A DNA stretch of 64,000 nucleotides from Lineus longissimus (GCF_910592395.1 NC_088325.1:11226109-11290108), one strand, 5' to 3'. Shown: positions 36,939 through 48,500, counted from the stretch's first letter. Translations and numbers: made by a program. The notes: a model not told the origin generated them from the sequence alone.

Positions 36939-39900
36939 TCTGTAGTCTAATGTGCCGCGTTGATTCCACTGACACTACGTCCAACATGGTGTTAAGTCTT
37001 CTTTTATAACTATGGGAAATATTGTCTTGCATTCCTCAATAAGTTTTCAAGGTTTTGTCACAAACGCCAAGACACTTCTCCGTACATTCTTAAAAACTAT
37101 CAACATGAATTTACCTGCACAATCAAGAGTCTTCTTCGTCAAGCAATGACGATCATGACATAAATGCCTTAGAAAGTAGTTTTATTGAGGGCGTCTTGTT
37201 CTACTTATGTGCACTGATCAACCTCGTTAATTCATACATGTACCAGGTCAAAAAAACGTAGGTTTCTCAGTGCACCTCCATATTTACTGTGGCTCATCAT
37301 CGCGATAGTACTTTTTTGTATTATGAAAAATAATGCACTGGTATGTCTACTGCATGTGGACAATGTATTGTTCTCACTGGTACCTGCATTTGCATATAAT
37401 TCAATTGTCGAAATCCTCTTATATTTAGAACGTTGTTACTGTAGTGGTGTAGGTAAAAGGTGTAACACTGGTTACATGCATGGTTGGTGCATCTTGCCTT
37501 TTGGTCTACACTGCACTCGGGTACGTCTTTCATTCCGCACCTTACCACACTATATTTAGTGCAATGTTTTAATTCGAATATTATTGGGCATGTTGGGTAA
37601 TACGGCTTGGACTTTAGAGTATTCTGCAGTCAGCGGCACCCTTTGTATTATTGAGGGTAATATTGGGTATTGAATACGCATTGCACTTTGGACTATACTG
37701 CAGTGGTACCCTTTGTATCGTTTAGGAGAATGTTGGGTAATATGCCTTGCGCTTGGGACCATACCAGCCTGCAGGAGTACCCTTGTATTATTTTGGAGAA
37801 TATTTGGTAATATTGAGCTTGCATTTTCGACTATACTGATCTGGCACACCCTTTGTATCATCAGCGTCAGTTTTTGGATAGATTCCGTTGGCACCCCTAG
37901 CATTTTACGTAATCATTTTATGTACCGAATCTGCTGGCACATTTTGCATTTTGGGTCATCGTATTTTTTTCAATTGTGTGCACTGTTCTTAACGGGGTTC
38001 AATCAACATACTTCTTTGGCAGTTTGCAAATGTATCCAGCCTTGCCACTTAAGGTATGCGTACGTTTTAGTCGACGATACCGTATTCCGATACTATCACT
38101 AATCATGTCAGATAAATAATAATTTTCTTCTTCAAGGGCCTTCCACTTCCGTATTAGGCATGTTAAGAGGTAGTAGAGATTGACTTAATTTTCAGCATTC
38201 TACGCTTTCTTCTGCTCTCTGTCACCGACAATGTCTTTCTCACGTCAGCACTGATACTTGCAATGAGTAGTTACATGTATATACTTTTAAAGGGTGTCTC
38301 CTAATTATACGTCGAGCAAAAAGCGGCATCAACAATTAGCTCTTTGAACAATTGCGATATTTTTGGAACAAAAACAAAAATGACGATGATTTGTAGAAAA
38401 AGATAACTGTTCCTCTTGTTGGATAATCAAGAACGTAACACCAGGCATAAGCACATTTTAGGAATGTTTAATTTTCTGTACTTTATTTTGAAACACCTAA
38501 TACTAGACATTACAGGACCAGCAACTATTCGTTTTGTAGTTTTTGAGTAAGGAGTCACGGTGATTGCCTATGTTCATCTTCTATTTCAATCTTCTTAGTA
38601 GCATTAAACTTCTACGATTAAGATTGGCAAAATCGTTGTGAAGTTCTTTCCTTTGAATATGAGGAGAAGCTTCTAAAGATTTTACTTGTACTTGTACATG
38701 TGCAAAAAACTAAATAGGATCTTAATAAAGAAACGTACCAAAATCCCTGTATTCAAGTATTTTAAAGCAAAGATGTTTGTTGATACTAATCTGCGATCAT
38801 TAAGTGATAGTATTGAGACTGTAAAACATGAAATTGCATCTGGCAAACTTAAAAAAAACAAAAGATATCCATTACCCGGGTTTAGAAATTGCAATCAAAA
38901 TTGTCTTGCCACGCAGAAAAAATGTGATTGAAAGTACATGTATTACATTTGCATTTATTTATACGTACATGTATATATTTTGTTAGTTATTGGTTAATCA
39001 ACTCCGTGGAATCAATTTAAGGTCATCCTGAAGGTCATTGCATTGATCTGAACCTGCCAGAATTTGACAAATAATTTGGTATGATTTTTAAACCTTATGC
39101 ATGTATCACATAAACACCAGGTTCAAGGTAAACACAAGGGTTGAATACCGCTGAATCATACTTTCCCACATCAGTCCCAAATACTTTGTCACTCTTTGAC
39201 TGGTTAAATGTAACTCTAGCCTCACATCTTTCCAAGTAAAAAAGTACATACATGTAGGAATCGAAAATCGTGATACGATGCTGCAGCATTTCTCTATACT
39301 TTCAGATGGTCTCGTAACATTATGAGTGACTATGGTATTAAATGCTCCTTTTAAATTAATTGTTGTCCTTGTCAAAATTCAACAGTGTTCAATACCTATC
39401 TGATATTCTACCAATTTATTTTTATCCAATATGTGGTCCTTTACGACATTACGAGATATACAAACTTTGCCTTCATCTCCTTCTGTTCGACCAAGAAAAC
39501 AATTTACAGGGTGGTCCAAAAATGTCCCATTTTTATTTGGCTTTCGATAAATTCAAAACGATATTTTTGGGGCATGCTGTGATTTATCAAGGTACCAATA
39601 CCGCTTATTAGAGCATTAACTGTAATTTCTGTCTTCTCATGTTTGTCAAGTATATGGTAAGCGTGTCCTATGCAACAAACGAGCCGCATACATTTTGATT
39701 AAATTCCCTTGACTGATATATTATTGTCTGATGTAGCTATTCAATTGATGCACGACTGTTGACCGAATTAAATCACGTAATCGTTGTTCGATATTAGCAA
39801 CGACACCTACGGTTCTAATGTTGAACCACCACATTATTACATATCAAGATATTGCATAAATCAAATGTGTCATGCCATGAAGGGTGTACACTCTATTATA

Positions 39901-40137
39901 TTATCATAGAGTGGAGTATAGAAATATTTTATATCATTGCCCGCTCATGTTCTATATGCTCACTTTAAAATATTAGATTAGTTAATATATAACCCACCAT
40001 ATACTTTATATACTGATAACAATATAATGTATTCACCGACAGGCATGAATCTGAAGCGCGCATATATGCTGTATGCACTATAAATAGTATACTACAATTT
40101 ACATGTCGATTATGTGAGTCTGCACTGTACATGATAT
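36939..40137. other. Intergenic stretch between the receptor gene and the transposon
   Basis: Apart from the 70-bp repeat at 37593-37905, I find no supported gene. Two transposon-end-like words occur in the same orientation: AAAGGGTGTCTCCTAATTAT near 38290 and CAGGGTGGTCCAAAAATG near 39508. A GATATTTTTGG block lies a few dozen bases inward of each. They may be remnants of one element, but no transposase lies between them. An 81-codon lysine-rich ORF (38686-38931) is unidentified. A small palindrome (CACTCTAT/ATAGAGTG) lies at about 39888-39912. Confidence 0.4.
37593..37905 (+). repeat. 70-bp-period minisatellite, about 4.5 units
   Basis: TTGGGTA-type unit starts fall at 37593, 37663, 37733 and 37803, exactly 70 bp apart. 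A decayed fifth unit starts near 37873. Each unit reads roughly TTGGGTAATA, a variable TTGCACTTTGGACTATACTG block, then a (G/T)ACCCTTTGTATTAT block. A degenerate forerunner of the TTGGTCTACACTGCACT type lies near 37500. A 70-bp period rotates the reading frame, so the array is unlikely to encode a repetitive protein. Confidence 0.75.
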
Positions 40138-40524
40138 ACTCTGTTTCCTCACGTATACCGTCTTTGGGCGCCATATTTAAGAGGCCCGAAGGGATGAATA
40201 CCTCCCATACCTAATACAAAGGTTAGGTCTAGTGGATTGGACTGATTGGCTCAGATCGTGGCGGAGACCTATGACCAGAGACACCCTATACTTTGGTCGA
40301 TGGGATTTTGAATACATTGAACGAGTTGTATTACGGGACAATCGTGTTTTGGCTTTATTCATGGTGTGACCGAGGCGGAACAAATTGACAGTGCCCCTTC
40401 ATCACGTGGGGAAAGAAAAACCGTCCCGCATGTGGTGAACCCTATTGCGTACCTCACTCAATGTATGGACCCTATTATTTTGGATTAGCGGTATAGGAAA
40501 GCGGTATACGTGAGGAAACAGAGT
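40138..40524. mobile_element. MITE-like element with perfect 23-bp inverted ends (387 bp)
   Basis: Arms 40138-40160 and 40502-40524 are perfect reverse complements of 23 bp, starting ACTCTGTTTCCTCACG. The interior is non-coding. Outside the arms the flanks share a direct repeat (ACATGT-GATT-TGTGAGT, near 40101 and 40532). It is too far from the arms to be a simple target duplication and may mark a second, older repeat layer. Confidence 0.75.
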
Positions 40525-41877
40525 AATTTAATGTACATGTAGATTGTGTGAGTACAAGAAAAATGCATCGTATGCTCTACCAATTGTACATGGTCCTTGA
40601 AGAACCCTGTGTTGATCAAGGGAGAGAGGGAGTGAAATTGGAACGAACAGAGCGGAAACTGCATTCATCTCCAATTTACTTCTCGTTATTTTTTCAATTC
40701 ATCCCAAGTTTTTTTTTACATGATGTAAACTGTGAAGAATAAATGTATCCTTGAAAAGTGTCTTGATGGGTTTTTCTGCAAGTACAAATTTGCAACCCCA
40801 GAGGTTTTTCGGGGAAATGAAAGGCAAGTGATACTAAATGTTGGTCAAATAAAACCTCCAAGGGTTTTCATATACCCGAAGTATAAGTTCAAGCCGAAAA
40901 ACCCTTTGGTTAAGTGTAGCAAAAACCTTTTTTGTAAGAATTAACACACAAGGGAACATAACAATATTGTAATGTATTCATTTTCTTCTGTAGTTTCATC
41001 GACATTTTATGTTTGGCGAACGGCCCAACAGAAACTTGGCTGGAAGTTTTCGCCGGGAGTTCCCCCTGAACGAAAATCATTCTTTATCAAGACGTGATCA
41101 TTAAAGGCCGGGGGTTCCCTATAAATAGCTGATTAGTATTCAGTATGGCAGAAACACACTCATTTCATATGCATCAAGAGCTCTGACCAAATTTTTCACT
41201 TTTTCTTGAATTACTCCTATAATATGTTGTGTATAAATCCTAAAATGGTACATAGACCCAATGAATGCGAAACTGAAGGGATTAGCAATTAAGAGTTCAT
41301 AAAATGTCTGAACTGATGAGAAATAAAGGAATGAAATTTTTTCCCTGCCAGTAACAGTTATATTTTCAAAATCAGCTCATGAATATTCATGATCATTAGT
41401 GCCTGTGTTTACAACATGAGTATCACTTGTGTTGCTATGGTAAACAAAGATGGTGGATGAAGAGAGGCAGCATGCTGGATCATTTATGCATGCTAGGTAA
41501 AAGTGTAGAAAATCTACTTACAAATCCATCCAAAACTTGTCTAAATCCTTTTTATAAAATTTTGACAAAAGTACATCCCAGGAAAAAGATAAATCAGCAA
41601 TTAATTCACATAAGTTTTGATGTCTATGTCAGTTTGCAATCAGCAATGTATCGTATGTGTATTCCACCTCGGCATCAACTGTTCAGGGATCCATGAAGAA
41701 GCAAAATTATATCTTTTCACAATTCCAAATTATTTCAAATTCCACGTCAAGAAAGAAACAAAAGTATTCAACTAAAATCGCAATCCTAATCAAAGACCAA
41801 TGGTGGAAATCACCAAGCAGAATGTCAATACTATTCTTCACCATGTTCACGAAAAATAAGATAAGCAGGAGGCTGAG

Positions 41878-42468
41878 TCATTCCCACATATGTCCCATGT
41901 ATGGCAGAGAAGCCGGGTTTGGAAACCATTGTCTAACTAGCAGAAGAACACATTTTGGCATGATGTCCCTTTTATGGTACACATAATGTTTTCGACGAGG
42001 ATCTGTGGATAGAGCAGCAGCTTTCCTCTCTTGGTATCTTGCATCATCCCATACACCATAATGAAGAAGCATCGTCCAGAACCTTTTGTAAATCAGCCTC
42101 CTGTAATCATGGTTGTCTTCATTGGCCTCATGATCCTCTGTCTCCCACCACAGCTGTCTATGATGTTCATCACTTATACATGGCTTGCACAGACATATCT
42201 GACACTCTTCCCTCTCTTGATCCTGCTCCAACCTAAAATTGTTCATGTAGGGCTGTCCAGGCTCTGGACCCACTTCTTGGTCATTTGCCTCCCCTTCCTG
42301 ATCCTGGTCGTTGTTGTCACTTTCCACTTCATCATTCTGCTGTGCTCTGTTCAAGTCTCCAGGATTTACTTCCTCTAAATCCCAATTGTAGTGGTTAAAA
42401 AGGGCCCGAATGGTTTCTTTTTGCTCCTCGGTAACACCGCGAAGTGCAAAGATTGCATTATTTTCCAT
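41878..42468 (-). CDS. Transposon-associated protein with cysteine cluster (P2X7-C-like block)
   Basis: An intact 196-residue ORF runs on the - strand, from ATG at 42468 to TGA at 41878-41880. The first 80 residues are acidic and low in complexity (many D, E, N, Q). A cysteine cluster CQICLCKPC (89-97) follows and could bind a metal. A tryptophan/tyrosine-rich block comes next (IYKRFWTMLLHYGVW, about 126-140). The C-terminus is compact: DIMPKCVLLLVRQWFPNP, then YMGH. I have seen this C-terminal pattern in uncharacterised invertebrate and fish proteins encoded near transposases. It also loosely recalls the R.IP.CVV..IR..FP block of P2X7 receptor cytoplasmic domains. It starts 744 bp from the transposase start, in divergent orientation, so both probably share a promoter region. 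The function is unknown; a DNA-binding or accessory transposition role is inferred from context. Confidence 0.75.
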   Translation of the reverse strand: MENNAIFALRGVTEEQKETIRALFNHYNWDLEEVNPGDLNRAQQNDEVESDNNDQDQEGEANDQEVGPEPGQPYMNNFRLEQDQEREECQICLCKPCISDEHHRQLWWETEDHEANEDNHDYRRLIYKRFWTMLLHYGVWDDARYQERKAAALSTDPRRKHYVYHKRDIMPKCVLLLVRQWFPNPASLPYMGHMWE

Positions 42469-43212
42469 GGCTGAGAAGCATGTACGTATCAGTCTTTATG
42501 TATCCTTGGTATCATAGACAAAGACTGAATGAAATTGGCGGGAGTAATCTCATGACCTTGAAACTTTGGACTAGCATGGAGGGGGGGGGAGGATGTACAT
42601 GTTTTTACAATTTTTGTTCACAGTCATCTTATTTCACATTGAATGTTAATCATCTGGCTTTTGTTTGATCTTTTGGAATTCTAATCAATCTCTATGCATT
42701 TTTCGTAATATTCAGGCATTAAAAAACATCAGAAATAAGTAACATCTATATCTTCTACCCCTATACTATGATTACTTGGAACTGGCCAACATCATCCCAG
42801 AATAATATGTAACCTGGAAAATTTTGCTGACCTGGCAGCTTCTTGGCACATAGTAACCATGTCATAGCAGATTAGTATAGGCCAAAGCATTTTGTTCTAA
42901 GATTAATGGGCAGCAAAGCGCATTATTTTAGAATCAATAGGACTGCTGTAAGAAAGGTCTGTTAGTATTGTTCATAAATTTGAACTAATTTTGGGATAGT
43001 GAATGTTTGGTTGTTTAATTCTGAGATCTTGGGGTGTTTTCTCAGTGCTAGTTATGTTGTTGTTACAAGGTATGACACATCCTGTTAATCAAAGAAATAC
43101 ATCAAGTGGTCTTGTGAAATATCATGGTGAAGCTGCATGGTAAACAGGAAATATTTGGAACACCTATCATATAAAGGTGAGCTTGGGTCCATTCACTTTC
43201 ATTGAAGTAACC
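42469..43212. promoter_or_regulatory. Shared intergenic region between the divergent transposon ORFs
   Basis: This 744-bp gap separates the two divergently oriented start codons and must contain the 5' ends of both transcripts. It is AT-rich and includes a run of G near 42581-42589. I cannot name specific promoter elements. The assignment is positional. Confidence 0.4.
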
Positions 43213-44820
43213 ATGGCTAATAGTCAACCAAAACCATATACTCGCCCTCCAAGGTTCAAAATCGACATACCAGGAGATGACACTTTCAGAACGTCGATCC
43301 TTTCGAAAATAGCAAAAGTTAGGGACTACTTGAGAATGAAACTTGGCAGTTGTGTGACAAATGCAACTGTCATGGAGAACATCCTTGACTTTTGGGACAA
43401 GAACCACCAGGTGGAATCAGGGACTGACGAATACTGGGCAGGAATGAATATGTACATGGCCACACCCATTGAGAATACAGACCAGAGGAATTTCGTGGTG
43501 TCTGATTTTTCCTTTGACAAAATGATTCAAGTCGCAGAGCAGCATGGAAGGCATTGTACATCCGACCTTTCGGTGATAAACACAATTTATCGTGGACATT
43601 GCGTCATCAAAAAGCTTCGGTGTAAGAGACATAAAGCTAGACACAACTACAGCTGGGCATCTTCACCATATTTACCAAATGGGGAGTTTCTTTGCAACAC
43701 ACGGATTGGACATGGATACTTTGCAAGTGGAATACTTCCGGTGCAGTACAGAAGATTTACAGAAGCTGCTGGGATAGGGACTATCTCAAAACAAAAACAA
43801 AAAGCTCTTTTTGAGGATTACAAGCCATGTGTGAAAGAGGAATACAAGGCATCAACCCTCAAAGCCCTCAATGAGGAAAAACAGCGCTATCCAGAAGGGG
43901 AAGGGATTGAAATCGAAACAGATGCAAGGCATGGCTGGAGAAAAAATGCCAAGGACTCCAGCATTGCGTGCCTTGGTGACAAGACCCATAAAGTTCTGTC
44001 CTGTCAGAACATTTCGAAGGAAGACGATAAAGTGGCCCAACGGCACGAAAAAATAGGAACTGTTCGACTCTATGAATATTTCGATTCCACGGGAACAAAA
44101 ATCAAAATCCACAGCCATGACCGAAACCTTTCAATCAATAAATACTTGCGGGTGCATCAAAAAGACACTAAAAACCAGAATGACGTGTGGCATGGAGTCA
44201 AGGGGGCAAGTAAGGCGGTCCTTGAAGTTGGGCAAGGTGCAAAGAAGAGACAAGGTGCCACATGGCACGAGCAGCTTCATGACAAAGCTCAGCCAGTTGC
44301 CACCCACATACACTGGGCAGTTCAGAATTGTGAGGGAAACCCTGACTACATCAGGAACTCCTTGGATAATGTGGTGAAACACTACAGTAATGACCACAGA
44401 AAGTGTGCCAAAATATCGCGATGCAAAAAGGACAGGAAATATAAACCTTCCCGTGTTGTCATCACAAACAAAAAAGCTAAAGATCTTCTTCAAACAGCCA
44501 TTGAGAACAATGTGATTTATAAACACCCAGAGGATTATGTGCTTGGGAGGACAACCTACCACACAGAGTCATTCAACAACGTCTTTAATATATTCACTGA
44601 CAAACGGATATCAATGGGCAGTGACAATTACCAAATGCGAGCCAACCTAGCAGTAGTTCACTGGAATGAAAATGTGGACCGTGACGTAACTTCTGTGTGG
44701 ACCAGCGAGGCCACTGGAAGTTCGCAAAGACAACGAACAAAAAAGAACAGAAAGGCAAACACTTATGTATACAGAAATAACATTTGGCAGCGGCTTATGG
44801 CAAACCTATACCACCAGTAA
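43213..44820 (+). CDS. DDE-type transposase, Kolobok-like
   Basis: A single uninterrupted ORF encodes 535 residues from ATG 43213, which sits in an ACCATGG context. An in-frame ATG at 43177 would add 12 residues but has a weaker context. It would cut and paste the surrounding element. Candidate catalytic acids, numbered from 43213, are Asp237 in TDARHGW, Asp303 in HSHDRNLS and Glu452 in HTESFNN. They lie in conserved blocks: GDKTHKVLSC, QRHEKIGT, NDVWHGVK, HIHWAVQNC, KHYSNDHRKC, LAVVHWNENVDR. I know this block order from a large family of uncharacterised cnidarian, echinoderm and fish proteins, and it resembles the RNase H-like fold of Kolobok transposases. The N-terminal 100 residues have no obvious zinc finger, and the C-terminus is basic. 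The lack of stops or frameshifts suggests recent activity or purifying selection. A polyadenylation signal (AATAAA, 45103) follows the stop. Confidence 0.85.
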   Translation: MANSQPKPYTRPPRFKIDIPGDDTFRTSILSKIAKVRDYLRMKLGSCVTNATVMENILDFWDKNHQVESGTDEYWAGMNMYMATPIENTDQRNFVVSDFSFDKMIQVAEQHGRHCTSDLSVINTIYRGHCVIKKLRCKRHKARHNYSWASSPYLPNGEFLCNTRIGHGYFASGILPVQYRRFTEAAGIGTISKQKQKALFEDYKPCVKEEYKASTLKALNEEKQRYPEGEGIEIETDARHGWRKNAKDSSIACLGDKTHKVLSCQNISKEDDKVAQRHEKIGTVRLYEYFDSTGTKIKIHSHDRNLSINKYLRVHQKDTKNQNDVWHGVKGASKAVLEVGQGAKKRQGATWHEQLHDKAQPVATHIHWAVQNCEGNPDYIRNSLDNVVKHYSNDHRKCAKISRCKKDRKYKPSRVVITNKKAKDLLQTAIENNVIYKHPEDYVLGRTTYHTESFNNVFNIFTDKRISMGSDNYQMRANLAVVHWNENVDRDVTSVWTSEATGSSQRQRTKKNRKANTYVYRNNIWQRLMANLYHQ

Positions 44821-45102
44821 CTTTTTGACATCTCATGATTTTTTGACAGTAAATTTGGAGCATCATTAGAATTTGTGTGCTGGTTACTATAACAACCTTC
44901 TTTGGGATTTATATTCAGGGAATATATTGTTTTGTGTATTTTGTGTAACACGGAATTATAAGTTGAAAATGTGATAAAGCCAGTGGTTGATACATATTTG
45001 GAATATACGGAATACAAGCTTGGTACAGAGGATGAAATCTGTTCACCATAACAGTATTGATGTGAGTCTGACATCTTCTGCATGCATCTCATCATGATTC
45101 AT

Positions 45103-45108
45103 AATAAA
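45103..45108 (+). terminator. Polyadenylation signal AATAAA for the transposase
   Basis: A canonical AATAAA lies 283 bp after the transposase stop codon, immediately before the left arm of the 45113-45232 hairpin. It is a plausible 3' end signal, though such hexamers also occur by chance in AT-rich DNA. Confidence 0.4.
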
Positions 45109-45112
45109 ACAA

Positions 45113-45232
45113 TGGGTGATATGAATAAAGACTAGCAAATGCTTTTGCTGAAAACTCCATGTACATTTAAACTAGGCCTTTCTCTTCAAAACTGAAGTAA
45201 AAGCATTTACTAGTCCTTATTCATATCACCCA
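45113..45232. repeat. 34-bp inverted repeat forming a large hairpin
   Basis: Arms 45113-45146 and 45199-45232 start TGGGTGATATGAATAA and end in AAATGCTTTT. They are reverse complements with about 32 of 34 matches around a 52-base spacer. The hairpin lies inside the right end of the transposon. It may be a nested palindromic MITE or a subterminal structure of the element. Confidence 0.8.
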
Positions 45233-45571
45233 ATGAGACCCGGCCTCAGTTCATCCGCCATCTCACACAAATACTTAAAGTTTTTTAGAAACATGCAAAT
45301 TGAAATTAAGGCTTGTAAAACTCCCTTGGTTCCATTTTGATTTTTGTGGACAATAGCCTATACCCTTCAGACTGCAAGATCAAATCCAGTGAAACAAAAC
45401 TATTATAAACTTCCCACATGTTAGTATAACTGTTTACATTCTTAAAATAACCCAGCCATAGCAACACTCCATGAATATAGTATGCATAGCTCCTCCCAGC
45501 CTGCTTATCTATCCAGGTAGGCCAGATCGCTCGGCGGTGGTAGCCAGCACCGCATGGCCCCAGCCCTTTAA

Positions 45572-48500
45572 GAACTGATTCTTATTTCATCTTCTTATTC
45601 ATATTATTCAGACTCTCATGAGATTCTTGATAAATTCTGGTTGAGGATTTTAAACCAGCCTCTTTAAGAGAATCTGCTAAAAAAGAGCCCATTAAGTACG
45701 TCCCGCTAGATGGATTTTAGTTTATCAAGATATTAAGTGATATGTTTGTCTTGTCGTCTGTGCGTGTGTGTGACTCTTTTGCGTGACTGCGGAGTGTGTG
45801 CTCAGATTGTTTTCCTCTCTAGTAGAAATCATTCATCTTACTTAAATGTCATCACGGCCCTCCACCAACTCCAAGCTGTGAAAACCAATGGCATTGAGTG
45901 TGGGGCCGTTAAAAATAGGAGCACTCGTTCCGACATCGCTCTCGCTAAAGTATTGAATATATGAATAGCTGTAAGTTGTTTTCAATATCGCCATGCGATT
46001 TCAGGTCATCTCACCAAAGTTGGTGTCAAATGTAAGAAAACACATTTTTGTTGGTTATGGAATTGAAACAATGCTTTCTTCAAATACTTTGCAACTTTCC
46101 GAGCCAAATGTGAAAAAAAAGAAATTATCACATACATGTAATCTTTACCACATATAGAGCAGGAGTGAATTGTTTGATCGTTGATGCACCGTATGAATGG
46201 GAAAAACAAACAAAAATTCTAAGAAAAATCACGGAACGAAAGGTAAGAAAAGTGACCGCAGCGTGATTCGAACCGACTGTGAAGTGTGCATGTGATGAAT
46301 GAGGTTTAGACTGAGACTGTTTAAATTTAAATATGATGAGCATGTGTGAGCGCAACAAACCTTTTTTCAACATAGTTTTAAGAAGCATAAAACGTCGATG
46401 AAAAGACAAGCATGATGCGTTTATCACGGGTTGATCGGACAAGAACTGGAAATCCTAAAGCCATAACTTTAAAATGAAGTAAATGCCAATAAATTTCAAA
46501 GGTGGGAGTCCGTTCTCTAGAAAACAAAGAACTGATTCCCACCCTTGAAACATTTAAAGACGTTTTAACGGATTTCAAGTTCTAGCTAAAATGGCGGTGC
46601 CTGTGGCCATCCCTAAAAATAATGTGTGAATGGTTACATGAAGTTCAATCAGAGTCTTTCGCTTAAAAATAGAAATTATTTGAAAGATCCTGGTTCAATC
46701 GTGACTGTGATCACGGTGGCTATTAGCAATGAATATACCGGAAACGGGCCACAATTACCCGCCCGGGAATTTTGAGAACTGGTATTCGCTTTGTAATTTG
46801 CCGCGATACGGTGTTTTTGTTATGCTGTCTAAACGATGATGACATCTGTGACAGTTATTTTTTAAGGTGAAAATAAGCCTCGATAACACAAATGAATATA
46901 TGAATAATGAATATATTTGCCAAAGGTCCACGCACATCATTATTCAATTAGTAAGCATCATCTTCAAAACAAAGTAGTATTTTCCTTTTATATATGGTGA
47001 TGACACATATCATGAACGAACACAAACAGCTTTCTTCGACAAATCAGTGCACGAATCGACAGACAATCCAGTCTCAGATAAGGAGCTTAGGGAAAGATTC
47101 GTTAGAGGGACCTAGTATATCAATGTTACAAGTTTTACCATTTCCATTGTATTAACGCTGGCGATTGGATTATATTTTGATTCGAACTCTGATTGGAATA
47201 GGATTTGATTCAAGTACATACTTGATGCGTTTCTAGCAGTGCATCTTTTAAGTAATAATAATCAACCCAAGACAAGGAGCTACGGAAAAAGTTCGGATGA
47301 GTTCATGGGGCCTTACATGTACATGTGTAAGTTTAATTTGCCCCATATAGCGCTAGCGATTGCATCGAATTTACAAGCCGAGATTTATATACATGTATTT
47401 GGTAAACTCGAAATTGAACGAGGTCAAGGATAACTTGGTAGTTTGCGCGGGACAATGTCGTTGAGCTTAAAATCGAGATGCTTCGCAAAAGACTTTTTCA
47501 AGCTCTTTCCGTAGTACCAAATTTGTTCAAAAGGGTGAATGGTAAAATAAGTGTACATAACTGCTCAATTAGTCAGTGTACATAACTATGCGTCTGCCTG
47601 TTAATTAAGGTGAGTTGTCGGCAAGGGAACATTACTTTTTCCCGTCCCGATTGATGGATATTAATCTGTGGAATTAGTCACAGAACAATTAAATTAAATA
47701 AAGTCATTTTAGAATTGACTGTGCTGTTATTGTTATTTATCGCAATTTGATGTTCACATTAAGGAAACAGGTACTGGTTTGACTATCAAGTGATGATAGC
47801 ATTCTCCTGCAAGCGTTGATGATGGAATGTCCGGGGAACACGCGCGCTTTTAATTTCTGAGGCACTGACGGTCATGGTATCTATAGAACAATACACCATG
47901 ATCTAAAACAAGGCCGCGGAACACGTTTTCCGGTGGGACACCGGTGTGAAAGTATGTATGCCCACAGTGAAGGGACTCCAAGAATAAAATCGTATTGGAC
48001 TTCGATTGCCATCAATGTGTAGCTTTTAAAACGTATTCTCATTCCTTATTTGATTGTGATTTACTCATCTGCATCTCGGAACGAGCCGCAGAGTGTGACA
48101 CAATCGAGGCAATATAGTGTATATCGTGATGCAGCGGTTTATTCAGCCTGCAAGGCCGAGTTCAGGCGTGCTGTGATCGGAATCCAGCCAAACGCCAATT
48201 TGTTCTCGGGTCCGACTCTCGTTTACGCCATTTTTGACGCAGGCTCAACTCATCATGGCGTGAGGGTTTGATGCAAGGAACCCGAGAAGCAGTTCAGTGA
48301 AATAGGCTTCGACCCGCTGTACCTCTTGTAGTGGGATCGGCCAGGCCTGTCTAATCGAGAAGACCAAACATGACGTAATGCCACGTGTCGGGACACTCTT
48401 ATAGAAATGGTCAGGAATCTGTAAGCACTTCTGCCAAGATATTTGAAGGGAAAATCATCAATATGATATTGTGGGGCAGTTACGAATTGACAGGGGGACC

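Larger units (their letters stand above)
41101..45571. mobile_element. Autonomous DNA transposon, Kolobok-like (about 4.5 kb)
   Basis: The element carries two intact divergent ORFs: a DDE-type transposase (+) and a cysteine-containing companion protein (-). I place the borders at TTAA on both sides. Inward from the left TTAA the sequence is AGGCCGGGGG; inward from the right TTAA, on the other strand, it is AGGGCTGGGG, an 8 of 10 match. TTAA target duplications are characteristic of Kolobok and piggyBac elements, and the transposase motifs do not look like piggyBac. The inner right side contains a large hairpin (45113-45232). The ORFs are supported strongly and the exact borders only moderately. 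Confidence 0.5.

Noticed and set aside
39095-39375. Minus-strand frames with a YDSAVFNPC...GVYV pattern resembling a C1q domain or a reverse transcriptase end
   Set aside because: The match is short, the frame stops right after GVYVIHA, and upstream C1q or RT landmarks are missing.
42031-42378. 115-codon + ORF
   Set aside because: It is the antisense shadow of the intact transposon ORF at 41878-42468 on the - strand.
44131-44562. 143-codon - ORF inside the transposase
   Set aside because: It is an antisense shadow of the conserved transposase core.
46250-46300. tRNA or SINE on the - strand from a GGTTCGAATC box B
   Set aside because: The T stem does not pair and no box A is visible at the right distance.
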